Source: a bacterium (lineage in GTDB: Bacteria > Auribacterota > UBA3054 > JAPLST01). From it: DNA of 64,000 nucleotides. Both the position numbers and the translations under genes were made by a program. The notes beneath the pieces were generated by a model. It was not told the origin of the DNA, ran no database searches, and worked only from the letters and a program-made list of their open reading frames with translations. The DNA is taken from the NCBI GenBank assembly GCA_026417575.1, contig JAOACZ010000146.1, forward strand, positions 24,678 to 88,677, written 5' to 3'. Below are positions 9,469-19,000 of this stretch, one piece after another; the first letter of the stretch is position 1; each line of letters opens with the position of its first letter.

Positions 9469-11979
9469 ATGAAAAGTTTTCCCCGATGTGCGTTGGCGTG
9501 TATACTCCTCGTGGCGTTTCCTCTCGCTGCAGTCGAAGTGCAAATTAGTGAGAGCGGTAGCGCACTGATCTGCCCGCGCTCGTTCGCTGCGTGGCTTGCC
9601 TATGGCGATAACGACACGAACTTTACCACGTGGGTTGGTGAAAACCGCAACGGAGGTCGGGCAAGTGACAACCGCTTCTACCCGCGCACGCGTGGCGCTT
9701 CTACCGTAGCAGGCATTATCTTGTGGTACTTCGATCTTACCGCTCACAGCGGCAAGCTTGCTACCGCCAATGCTGAGGTCTCTTGCAACGTCATGTGGGG
9801 CTGGACGCAAAGCGAAACCTATCGCCTCTACCCAATTCTGAGCAACTGGCACGAAAGTTCGGTCACATGGTCAAATTGGATCGGCGTCGGCTTCACCGCA
9901 AGCGGCGATAAGACCTATACCAATTGGTTTGGACCCGAGCTCGACGCAGACACAGTCATCGGCACGATGAAATCCACGTGGACAATCTCACAAAGCGTCG
10001 TACAAGCGTGGCTCAACAACCCTAGCGCATTTAAAGGCCTGGCGGTCATACCTGACGGAGACAGCATTCGCTACTTTTGGACACGTCAAGCTACGTGGAT
10101 TCCTGTGGCAGACCGCCCGCTCATGGTCTTGCACATGCAATCGCTGAACAACCCACCCGCAACACCCACCAACATCAGCCCAGCTAACACGGCCATCGCG
10201 CAACCCCTTACCCCAACCCTCACGGCATCGCCCTTCTCCGACCCCAACGGCCACGGCCATGCCGAAAGTCAGTGGCAGATAGCTTTGGATCCCTCGTTCC
10301 TCACACCCGTTGTCAACATTCACACGGCCACTGAGCTCACCAGTTACACTGTCGGCACTGGGCTCCTCAAGCCTCACACTCGCTACTACTGGCGTGTCCG
10401 CTACAAAGACAATGCAGCCGAACCTGAATGGAGCGCCTGGTCGGCGCCTACATGGTTTGATACCGTCCTGGACCTCAGCCAACCGGTGATTATTCCCGCC
10501 GTGCGCAGCGCGTGGATTCGGGCTGTTCAACCGACCAGTAACTTTAATCCTTCCACCACTGCGTCGTTTGAACTCAATGCGGCCGATAGTTCAGGCCCAA
10601 CCAGCATGATTCTACACTTCTTTGACCTCAGTGTCTTCAGCAGATACCCTGAGTTGATCATCAACGGACCAGGGCAGTTTTCCTACACTGTCCACTACGT
10701 CTGGCCTAATAATCCACCGACTGTACGCCTCTACGAACTCACCGCACCGTGGGACGAGCCAACCGTTACCTGGAGCAACTACCTGGGTGAAGCGGCTTGG
10801 ACGAGCCGCGTGAATCGCGTGATGGACGAGAAGATCCTCGAACACTTTTCCTGGGGGCAAACAGAGACCTGGGGTAACGTTCATCAACAAGTTCTCCAAG
10901 ACTGGCTACACTCCCCGACGAACAACTGCGGCCTTGCTCTGCTCACGGAAGACACAGCCGGCGTGAGTGCCATGTTTCGCTCCATGCCTCTTCCGTGGTT
11001 GCGGATGGAGATTATCAACACCAATGTTCCGCGGCCAGATCGGCCAATCAATATCAGCCCTCTGAACGGTGCTGCTGGCGTGTCGCTTACACCCCAGCTG
11101 CAGGCATCAGCCTATAGCGGTACGGGCACCCACACGGCCAGCCGTTGGCAGATTGCTGAAGATGCCCAAATGTTGGCGCTCATTTGGGATAGCGGTGCGA
11201 CGAACGCCCTGACGACCATCACCGTGCCCGCTGGCCGGCTCCAGTACACCGGACGCTACTATTGGCGCGTCGCCTACATCAACCATCTCGGAGGTCAGAG
11301 TGCCTGGTCCATGCCAACCTTCTTTGATACTGTAGTCCAAGCCGGCTTAGTCTCGCGCAAGGCGGGCCGCACGGCACTCATCAGTTTCGCTGAGCCAGAG
11401 CGAAACTACAACGGCATAAATGACAATCTCCTCAAATTCGTCGGTCGCTCAAATAACGTTGCCGCCACCATGCTGTGCTGGTTCGATCTTGCTGTCCTCG
11501 AAGGCCAGTCCCTCAATGGCCCAGCACAGTTACAACTTCACTGGGATTATGTGAGTACCGAGTTTGGTGCACAAACATTTGCATGTTATCCACTGCTACG
11601 CGCATGGGACGAGACAAACGTCACGTGGAACAGCTTTAATGGGCCTGGTAACGAAAACTATGCTCAACACTTTGGTGCGCAGCTCGACGTGCAAGAAGCC
11701 GTCGGATACGAGTCAAACTTCTTCACCATTCCCCAGGCCGTGGTCGAACAATGGCTCTCTACCAGCACGTCGAACTGCGGACTGGCAATTTATCCCGACG
11801 TGTCCATCCCCAACGCGTTTGTTTATTCGCGAAAATCGCCGCTCAAAGCGCCCACATTGATTATCGACGTCATCCCAGAACCAGCCGAGTTGGCGCTCGC
11901 GTTGGCATCACTTGCACTATGGCGCAGGCAAGCGCGCTTGAGCGGTGGCAAGGCACTTCTCCAGCCAGGCACGGGCTAG
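9469..11979 (+). CDS. Secreted DNRLRE-repeat protein with PEP-CTERM tail
   Basis: An 836-residue exported protein; ATG 9469 begins a clear signal peptide (MKSFPRCALACILLVAFPLAA). The same frame is open upstream inside the GH9 gene but there it reads as a shadow. Three DNRLRE-like beta-sandwich modules (about residues 25-225, 345-525, 625-800) share motifs such as 'W-E-x-x-V-T-W-S-N' and 'AVVxxWLxxxxSNCGLAI'. They alternate with fibronectin-like linkers ('RYYWRVxYxN...W-S-x-P-T-x-F-D-T'). The end VIPEPAELALALASLALWRR is a PEP-CTERM signal followed by an unusually long tail. No catalytic domain was seen; an adhesive or substrate-binding partner of the upstream GH9 enzyme is plausible. Confidence 0.82.
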   Translation: MKSFPRCALACILLVAFPLAAVEVQISESGSALICPRSFAAWLAYGDNDTNFTTWVGENRNGGRASDNRFYPRTRGASTVAGIILWYFDLTAHSGKLATANAEVSCNVMWGWTQSETYRLYPILSNWHESSVTWSNWIGVGFTASGDKTYTNWFGPELDADTVIGTMKSTWTISQSVVQAWLNNPSAFKGLAVIPDGDSIRYFWTRQATWIPVADRPLMVLHMQSLNNPPATPTNISPANTAIAQPLTPTLTASPFSDPNGHGHAESQWQIALDPSFLTPVVNIHTATELTSYTVGTGLLKPHTRYYWRVRYKDNAAEPEWSAWSAPTWFDTVLDLSQPVIIPAVRSAWIRAVQPTSNFNPSTTASFELNAADSSGPTSMILHFFDLSVFSRYPELIINGPGQFSYTVHYVWPNNPPTVRLYELTAPWDEPTVTWSNYLGEAAWTSRVNRVMDEKILEHFSWGQTETWGNVHQQVLQDWLHSPTNNCGLALLTEDTAGVSAMFRSMPLPWLRMEIINTNVPRPDRPINISPLNGAAGVSLTPQLQASAYSGTGTHTASRWQIAEDAQMLALIWDSGATNALTTITVPAGRLQYTGRYYWRVAYINHLGGQSAWSMPTFFDTVVQAGLVSRKAGRTALISFAEPERNYNGINDNLLKFVGRSNNVAATMLCWFDLAVLEGQSLNGPAQLQLHWDYVSTEFGAQTFACYPLLRAWDETNVTWNSFNGPGNENYAQHFGAQLDVQEAVGYESNFFTIPQAVVEQWLSTSTSNCGLAIYPDVSIPNAFVYSRKSPLKAPTLIIDVIPEPAELALALASLALWRRQARLSGGKALLQPGTG

Positions 11980-12209
11980 GCTACGCTGCGCGCCACAGAC
12001 CACCGCAGCCACGACCGAACGCCCTGACGGCTAGGCTCGTCAATCGCCCAGTGGCAGATGTGCGCAGGCACGCGCTTTTGCAGACGTTCGTACCGCGCAG
12101 AGTTTCGCGCCAGTCATGGTCGCAGCGGCGACGAGCAACAGTTTCGTCGCGAATCTAATAAACACTTCCCACCCCACTTGCCCTGACTGGCAGCAGGGCA
12201 CGTGCCTCC

Positions 12210-13181
12210 TTACCACGCGTAGGCTTCGGGCGCCTCACCCCCTGGCCCTGGAAAAAGCTGATCCAACTCCTTCATCACCTCGTCGTTCAGATCAAGATCG
12301 AGAGCACGCAAGCTCCCTTCCAACTGCTCAAGCGTGCGCGGCCCAATGATTGGGGCAGTCACAGCCGGGTTCTTCAGGAGCCAGGCTAGCGCGACATCAG
12401 CCGGCTTCTCGCCCATACGCGCGCACAGGGCCTCGTAGCGCTCCAATCGCGCGCGCTCCTGAGCAAGATTGTCTTGCACATGCTTGCTCGCTCGCCGCCC
12501 CTCGCGTGCTTCGCTCACTCCCCCTGCTAACAAGCCCCCCGCGAGCGGGCTCCACGGAATAATGCCAATCCCGTACGCACGACAGGCCGGGATCACTTCA
12601 AGTTCAATTGTCCGCGCCAGTAAGCTGTATTTGCTCTGTTCCGACACCAAACCCATAAAATGCCGCTCGCGTGCTGCATGCTGCGCTTGAACAATGTGCC
12701 AGGCAGCGAAATTGCTGCTCCCCGCATAAATCACCTTGCCTTGCTGGACCAGTGTTTCGTACGCCTGCCAAATTTCCTCCCACGGCGTCTCGCGATCGAC
12801 GTGATGCATCTGGTACAGATCAATCCGGTCAGTCTGCAAACGACGCAAACTGTCGTCGCAGGCTTTCCGGATGTGCACAGCCGACAGGCGTGCATCATTT
12901 GGCCCGTCGCCCATCACCCCATACACTTTCGTCGCCAGGACAATTTTGTCGCGCCTACCGCCTCCCTGTGCCAGCCAGCGGCCAATAATTTGCTCCGTAA
13001 CACCCTCGCCCTTTTTCCACCCGTACACGTTGGCTGTGTCAAAGAAGTTAATCCCAAGCTCCAACGCACGATCCATGATGGCAAAACTGCTGGGCTCATC
13101 GGTGTGCGGCCCAAAGTTCATCGTGCCTAAGCACAAGCGACTCACACGCACACCACTGCGACCTAGATGAACATACTTCAT
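12210..13181 (-). CDS. Aldo/keto reductase
   Basis: A 323-residue NAD(P)H-dependent oxidoreductase of the AKR superfamily (Tas/AKR11-like). The catalytic tetrad is visible as Asp48 and Tyr53 (FFDTANVYG), Lys85 (VLATKVYG) and His126 (YQMHHVD). The C-terminal nucleotide-binding part reads APIIGPRTLEQLEGSL. The physiological substrate is unknown. The start codon overlaps the stop of the nfeD-like gene in an ATGA, so the two are translationally coupled at the end of the purF operon. Confidence 0.93.
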   Translation of the reverse strand: MKYVHLGRSGVRVSRLCLGTMNFGPHTDEPSSFAIMDRALELGINFFDTANVYGWKKGEGVTEQIIGRWLAQGGGRRDKIVLATKVYGVMGDGPNDARLSAVHIRKACDDSLRRLQTDRIDLYQMHHVDRETPWEEIWQAYETLVQQGKVIYAGSSNFAAWHIVQAQHAARERHFMGLVSEQSKYSLLARTIELEVIPACRAYGIGIIPWSPLAGGLLAGGVSEAREGRRASKHVQDNLAQERARLERYEALCARMGEKPADVALAWLLKNPAVTAPIIGPRTLEQLEGSLRALDLDLNDEVMKELDQLFPGPGGEAPEAYAW

Positions 13182-13636
13182 CCAATCCTCCGCACATGCA
13201 ATACAAGGTTATCTTGACGTACCACCTCCACCATCGTACCTGCGGGTATCGACTCGTCCGCGCTGGCACGCCACAACGTCCCGCGCCAGCGCACGCGCCC
13301 CTCGCGTTCCTTGCCGCCAATCTCCTCCACCACTTCAACGTGTGCACCAACGGCCTCATGCGGGATCGTGTCCAGATCGCCCTTCTGCAGGGTAAACCCC
13401 GTCAGCTGTCCGGAGAGCCAGCGCCGCAGGGAGAACAATAAGACCACGCCGAGCACAATCCATATGAGAATCTGCACGGCAAGTGACATCCGTACGCCCA
13501 ACGCGAGGAGAGCCGCCACCGCCCACGCACTCACCGCAAAAAAGATCAGCACAATCCCCGGGACGCAGAATTCCAATACTGCCAACAGTGCGCCAAGCAG
13601 AAACCAGACCAACACAGGATTCACAAGAGAACTCAT
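13178..13636 (-). CDS. NfeD-like membrane protein
   Basis: A 152-residue protein with a hydrophobic N-terminal half of three or four membrane segments (VLVWFLLGALLAVLEF; LIFFAVSAWAVAALLALG; ILIWIVLGVVLLFSL) and a C-terminal OB-fold-like domain (AVGAHVEVVEEIGGKEREGRVRW). This is the layout of short NfeD proteins, which usually work beside stomatin/SPFH proteins; no such partner is adjacent here. It starts 43 bases after purF and overlaps the aldo/keto reductase start. A GGAGC ribosome site precedes ATG 13636. Confidence 0.88.
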   Translation of the reverse strand: MSSLVNPVLVWFLLGALLAVLEFCVPGIVLIFFAVSAWAVAALLALGVRMSLAVQILIWIVLGVVLLFSLRRWLSGQLTGFTLQKGDLDTIPHEAVGAHVEVVEEIGGKEREGRVRWRGTLWRASADESIPAGTMVEVVRQDNLVLHVRRIG

Positions 13637-13679
13637 CGTTTGCTCCGTAGCCTGGAATTATCAACCGCCGTCCGCGGGC

Positions 13680-15215
13680 CTACGTACTGCCAAACAACTC
13701 ACCCCACCCCGCGGGCGCGTCAACTGCAGCTGGCTCCCGGGACCCGTGTTGCGCGGCGCGCCGCCTGCTTTTGGCGCGCTCCGCCGCCTGTACTCCCGCT
13801 GGGATCTCCTTCTCGCGGGTACGATACGCGCGCTCCATCATCATCTTATCTACCCGCTCCTCCAAGGGGACCGGGTACTCTCCCGTATAACAAGCGCAGC
13901 AAAACGGCGGACCTCCGCACACCTGTACCAGTCCTTCCAAACTCAAATACCCGAGCGAATCAACATTCAAAAATTGCGCGATTTCATCAATCGTATGCCG
14001 TGCGGCAATCAGCTGCTCATGTGCATGAAAATCAACCCCGTAGAAGCACGGAAAGCGTATCGGCGGACAACTGATGCGCACGTGGACTTCTTTGGCCCCC
14101 GCGCGTTTGAGCTCGGCCACACGCGCAAACGTGGTCGTGCCGCGAACAATCGAATCGTCTACAATCACCACACGCTTTCCCGCCACCACTTCTGGCATGA
14201 TGTTCAACTTCACCCGCACCTTGATATCCCGCTCGCTCTGCAACGGAGCGATGAACGTCCGCCCCACGTAGTGATTGCGGATATAGCCCATTTCCAGCGG
14301 GATGCCACTCTCTTCCGAAAACCCCAAGGCGGCAGACGTGCCTGAATCCGGTACCCCAATGACAATGTCAGCATCCACAGGATATTCGCGCGCCAGCTGA
14401 CGCCCTAACTCCTTGCGCACCACATGACAAGTCCGCCCCCACAACCGACTGTCCGGTCGCGCGAAATACACATACTCAAAAATGCACGGCGCCGCTGTCA
14501 CGGGTGCGCCAAAGCGCAGCGAACGTACCCCCTGCGCGTCAATCAGCACAATTTCACCTGGCTCCACATCGCGCACAAATTCCGCACCCGTTAAATCAAA
14601 CGCGCTTGTCTCCGAAGCAAGCACATACGCTTCCCCTAACCGTCCAAGTGATAACGGCCGAAAGCCATGCGGATCACGTATCCCAATCAGCATCTCCGGC
14701 GTGAGCATTACTAACGTGTACGCCCCTTGCAAGCGGCGTAGCACCGCGATAAGCAACTCTTCAAACGTCCCGTGAAACGGGCGCGCCATCAGGTGCACTA
14801 TAATCTCACTGTCAGTGGTCGTTTGGAAGATCGAGCCGGCTGCTTCCAGTTCTTTGCGCAGAGAGCCGGCGTTGACCAAGTTCCCATTGTGGCCAACGGC
14901 AAGCTGCCCGCGCGCGTAATCGACAAGGAGCGGTTGGGCATTCTTGAGCGAGCTCGAGCCGGTGGTGGAGTAGCGCACGTGCCCGATCGCTGCGTCGCCC
15001 TGCATCCGCGCTAACACCTCGGGTGTCAACACATCGCTTGCCAAACCCATGCCCGTATGCCCCACAAGCCCATCGGCTGTCCGCACCACAATCCCCGCGC
15101 TCTCCTGCCCACGATGCTGCAGGGCGAATAAGCCGTAATAGGTCACCTCACCCGCCTGCGGATGCCCAAACACTCCGAACACCCCACATGCCTCGCGTAC
15201 AGCTTCCTCCTTCAT
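13680..15215 (-). CDS. purF: Amidophosphoribosyltransferase
   Basis: First committed enzyme of purine synthesis: transfers ammonia from glutamine to PRPP. With ATG 15215 the 511-residue protein begins MKEEAVREA and then CGVFGVFGH, so a nine-residue propeptide would be removed to expose the nucleophile Cys10. The upstream GTG 15248 in frame would overlap the preceding gene and is less likely. Seen are ALQHRGQESAGI, GHNGNLVNA, the PRPP-binding VVIVDDSIVRGTT, and Cys-rich stretches near the C-terminus (CPPIRFPCFYGVDF, CGGPPFCCACY) that fit the iron-sulfur-type PurF. It sits between a bactofilin-like gene and nfeD, an unusual setting for purF. Confidence 0.95.
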   Translation of the reverse strand: MKEEAVREACGVFGVFGHPQAGEVTYYGLFALQHRGQESAGIVVRTADGLVGHTGMGLASDVLTPEVLARMQGDAAIGHVRYSTTGSSSLKNAQPLLVDYARGQLAVGHNGNLVNAGSLRKELEAAGSIFQTTTDSEIIVHLMARPFHGTFEELLIAVLRRLQGAYTLVMLTPEMLIGIRDPHGFRPLSLGRLGEAYVLASETSAFDLTGAEFVRDVEPGEIVLIDAQGVRSLRFGAPVTAAPCIFEYVYFARPDSRLWGRTCHVVRKELGRQLAREYPVDADIVIGVPDSGTSAALGFSEESGIPLEMGYIRNHYVGRTFIAPLQSERDIKVRVKLNIMPEVVAGKRVVIVDDSIVRGTTTFARVAELKRAGAKEVHVRISCPPIRFPCFYGVDFHAHEQLIAARHTIDEIAQFLNVDSLGYLSLEGLVQVCGGPPFCCACYTGEYPVPLEERVDKMMMERAYRTREKEIPAGVQAAERAKSRRRAAQHGSREPAAVDAPAGWGELFGST

Positions 15216-15229
15216 CCCTACTTCTCTCT

Positions 15230-15718
15230 TCACTGCCGTTCTAGCCACGTGCCACGTACTTCGCCATCAACAGTTCCTTGAATATTCACAGCCTGGCAAT
15301 ACACATCCACGTCTCCATGAACATGTCCCTTCGGACTGATCGTCAGCACTTGCCCGCGAAAATATACATCACCTGCAATCGTCCCGTGAATCTCGGCCAC
15401 TTGCGCAAGAATAGCCACGTTCGTATGGCAGTCACCATACACACGCACGAATTGCCCCACTAACAACACCGGCCGCGTAATCTCGTCGCGTACCTCCAAC
15501 AGTTGTTGGGCCGGTTGCTCCTCAAATCCGCGTGCCACCAACTCGCGCTTGAAGCCGTCTATCTTGGCAATGACATAGCGCACCCCCAGATAGCCCACCA
15601 CGCCAGTGATCACGAGCAGGGTAAGACACCCGATGCCACAGCCAAGTCCCAGCTTTGCCCCAACCCCCATTCCACGTCGCGGCGCTCCTGCAGTACTATC
15701 AGACATGTTCTCATCCAT
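15230..15718 (-). CDS. Bactofilin-like (polymer-forming) single-pass membrane protein
   Basis: About 162 residues from ATG 15718 (ATG 15706, with a GGATGAG ribosome site, is also possible). The frame is open further upstream, but a TATACT -10 lies inside that extension, so the shorter protein is preferred. Residues about 15-50 hold one membrane segment (LGLGCGIGCLTLLVITGVV). The C-terminal 70 residues show the short hydrophobic right-handed beta-repeat pattern of bactofilins (VAEIHGTIAGDVYFRGQV; GHVHGDVDVYCQAVNIQGTV). Bactofilins form cytoskeletal or envelope-associated polymers. This one heads the purF operon, 14 bases before purF. Confidence 0.72.
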   Translation of the reverse strand: MDENMSDSTAGAPRRGMGVGAKLGLGCGIGCLTLLVITGVVGYLGVRYVIAKIDGFKRELVARGFEEQPAQQLLEVRDEITRPVLLVGQFVRVYGDCHTNVAILAQVAEIHGTIAGDVYFRGQVLTISPKGHVHGDVDVYCQAVNIQGTVDGEVRGTWLERQ

Positions 15719-15743
15719 AAGTGGAATTGCGTTCTCCGCGCCT

Positions 15744-15749
15744 AGTATA
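15744..15749 (-). promoter_or_regulatory. Putative -10 element for the bactofilin-purF operon
   Basis: TATACT on the minus strand (15749-15744). The matching -35 (TGGAAC, 15772-15767, 17-base spacer) is weak. It helps decide that the first gene starts at 15718 or 15706. Confidence 0.4.
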
Positions 15750-15938
15750 GCAAAAACCTCGCACCTGTTCCATTCGCATGCCGACACGATTGCTGGTACG
15801 CAGAGCACAATCCCAGTGCGACTAACGCCCGGCTGCCACAACTCTGCCAGGCCTCGTTACCGCCAATCGAGATTGTCATGTTGCACGAACGCACCTTCCT
15901 CGCCCGCGCACGATGCCACATCGGCAGCGTCGCGTGAT

Positions 15939-15967
15939 TTGACAAGGCTGAGCTATTTTGTTACCCT
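15939..15967 (+). promoter_or_regulatory. Promoter of the 1620-residue secreted protein gene
   Basis: A perfect TTGACA (15939-15944), 17-base spacer and TACCCT (15962-15967). The leader would be about 94 bases, ending in a GGGGG ribosome site just before ATG 16068. Confidence 0.55.
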
Positions 15968-16067
15968 AAATGCCACAGGAGGCGGCGAGGCCGTGCGCTG
16001 GTTGCCTGAAAGGCTTTAGCGCACATAACGAGAAAACACGGTCCTAATCAAAACAGGGGGACGCAAA

Positions 16068-19000
16068 ATGCGCACACCATCTGGAGCAGCCGTTGTCGCT
16101 CTGAGTATTGTTGCGGTTCAAGCCATAGCAGGAACATTGCTGTTCGAGGGCTTCAACCAGGATAGCCTGCCAGCTGGATGGACAGTATCGAATCAGGAAC
16201 CGCTGACCTTCGTCACCTCAAGTGGCAACCCGACGGCCGCACCCTACGAAGGCACGCATTTCGTCAAATTTGCGTCATACACTTATAGCAGCGGCACACG
16301 CTCCTTACTTACCTCACCAGCCATTTCCACCCTGGGAAAATACAACATTACTGTGACCTTCGCTTGGCATCGCGACAGCGGCTGGGCTAGCTCTCAAGAC
16401 CGCGTCATTGTGCGTTGGTCAACGAACGGCACCACCTGGAGCGGCACGAACACGTATCTGCGCTACAGTACCACCACAGGATGGACCATGCAGACGTGTC
16501 CGCTTCCGGCCGCCGCGGCTAACCAACCCACTCTCTACGTGCGATTTGAATTTGTCTCCGCCTACGGTAACAACTGCTACTTGGACGCTGTGCGCATCAC
16601 AGGCACCTATCCTGGAGAACCGAGTCCCCCCGCCCAGCTCGTCGCTACCGCCACCAGTAGCTCTGACATCACACTTACCTGGCAGAGAAATGCCACGGGG
16701 GACGTGGTCATGATTGCAACTAATACCCTAGCTCTCTTCGGCATACCCTCCAACGGTGTCGCGTACGCCGAGGGTGATACCCTCGCAGGTGGCGGTGGTG
16801 TCCTCTACCTGGGGACTGGTACCGTGCTACACCTCTCCGGCTTGCAAAGCGGTACCCGCTACTACTTTCGCGCATGGTCAGTCAGCACGCTGACCAACTA
16901 TTCTGACTCTCTTGACGCGGAAGCGACAACGGATTTTATCCTCCCCATCAACGAAGGATTCAACAGCCCACTACTCCCCGCAGGATGGAGCATCTCCAAT
17001 AGCACGTACTTGACCATTGTGTCCTCAAGCACTTCCCCCTCAGCCACCCCTTATGAGGGGACACACTTTGTGCGCTTCAACTCTTTTAATGCGAGCTCTG
17101 GCACCTACGCCTCGTTGATCTCGCCACGCTTTTCAAGCCTTGGTAGTTTCGCTGCCATTGTCGTTGACTTCGCGTGGCATCAAGATCCGGGCTGGCCATC
17201 GGACAACGATAGTGTCACTCTGCAATGGTCTACTAATGGTACGCACTGGGCAAGTGTGCAAACCTTTTATCGTCTAGCGCCACAAACAGGCTGGACACTG
17301 CAGCGCGCCTTCTTGCCTCTTGCGGCGTTGGGCCACCCGCGCATGCAGGTGCGGTTTCACTTCCTCTCTCAGTACGGTAACAATTGCTACCTGGACGACG
17401 TACACATCTTTGCTGTTGAGCACAACCTTTACCTCAAGCCTGCGCAACAGGCAGGCGACGGCACGCCTGGAGCCACGGTTCCCTACACTCTCGAACTGCG
17501 CAACTTGACCGGGGCGGACCGTGGTGTGCTGTTGACGTATCACAGTCCCTGGCCCAGCAGCGGGCCCGCGATGACGGGAATCATTCCCCACGGCGGTACC
17601 ACAAACATTTCGCTAAGCGTGCAGGTCCCAACCTCAGCTATTGACAGTCAAACATCTACCACCCTGGTACAGGCCGTCACGGCGGATTACCTCTACACCA
17701 ACACCGCCATCGTCATTACCCGGTGTATCTGGACCTATCGCCCCATCTGTGAGTGGTTCCAGACAAGTCTGGGCGCATGGACAAACTACTTCACTGGGCC
17801 TACCAATAGCGGGTGGTACTGGGATTGGTGGTGGCAAGCAGCCGCCCATGAACAAGAAACAGGCGGAACGAACTGGTTAGTCTCCCCTGCTATTGATCTC
17901 AACCACGGCTGGGCCGACTCGCTGCGCTTGTCATTCTGGTTTGGCGTTGAGGATGATCTCCTCTACCCCGAAGGCGTCTACCTCGTTACTGGCAATCGCA
18001 ACCCGAACTTCGGCAAACTCACACGTCTCGCAGACATTCAATACGTGGCCGGAAACTGGCTCCTGAATGAGCTTGACATTACGACGTACCGCACCAACGT
18101 GCCTGTGTATCTGGCATTCGACTACATCAGCACAAATCCGTATCAGCTGATCACAGGCGTATGTATTGAAGCACTTAAAACGGGAATAGATAATGCGGTT
18201 CTGCGCGGGCCAGCCACCTTCGCAATGACGAGTTACGCGACTACACCCATCATCACCGGCGCCGTGGCGATTGCCGCAGAAACGGGTACAGGTGGCCCCG
18301 CCACCCTCGTCGAGGCGCAACTTGGCTTCGGCCCGCATGCCTTGCTCCCCAACGACACAGATTGGACCTGGTTCCCTGCAACGTACGCCGGCGCCGATGG
18401 CGCCTACGACGTATTCACCGCTGCACCGCAGCTGACGCTGGCTGGCACGCTGCGGTACTGCTATCGCTTCCGTCGCGGCAATGCCACCTGGGTCTACGCA
18501 GACCTTAATGGCAGTCACGACGGCTTTCACACAAATTTGACAGGTGTCGCTCACGTGGCCATGCTGCCTCCGCAAGGCGCGTTGTTGCGCCATCAGACCA
18601 TCAGCCTCGACTGGCAGTTCGGGCCCTCCTCGTACGTAAATCCCAGCAACACACCGCCCCTCTACCGTGAGTCCGCGGACGATCTCTCTCTGCCCTACGA
18701 CGCGATTCTCAACTCCATTCGCGTGGGCGGGCTCTATTGGGGCGTGGGGCGGCAGAATCTGGAACAAGGCTTCTGGGTGCGCGTGTATGCCCATGGCGTG
18801 ACCAACCCTGCCGCGTTGCTGCACGAACAGCATGTCCCCGGGTACGCCTGTGAAGAATGGCTGGGCATGGATTCGTATGGGTATCATGACTACAAGTACC
18901 ACGTCGCTCTCTCGCCTCCTCTGTACGTGCCGGCTGGAACAACCGTGTGGATATCTGTACAGCATGAAGTGCGCGCAGGCACGTTCTGGTCACTTTTGGA

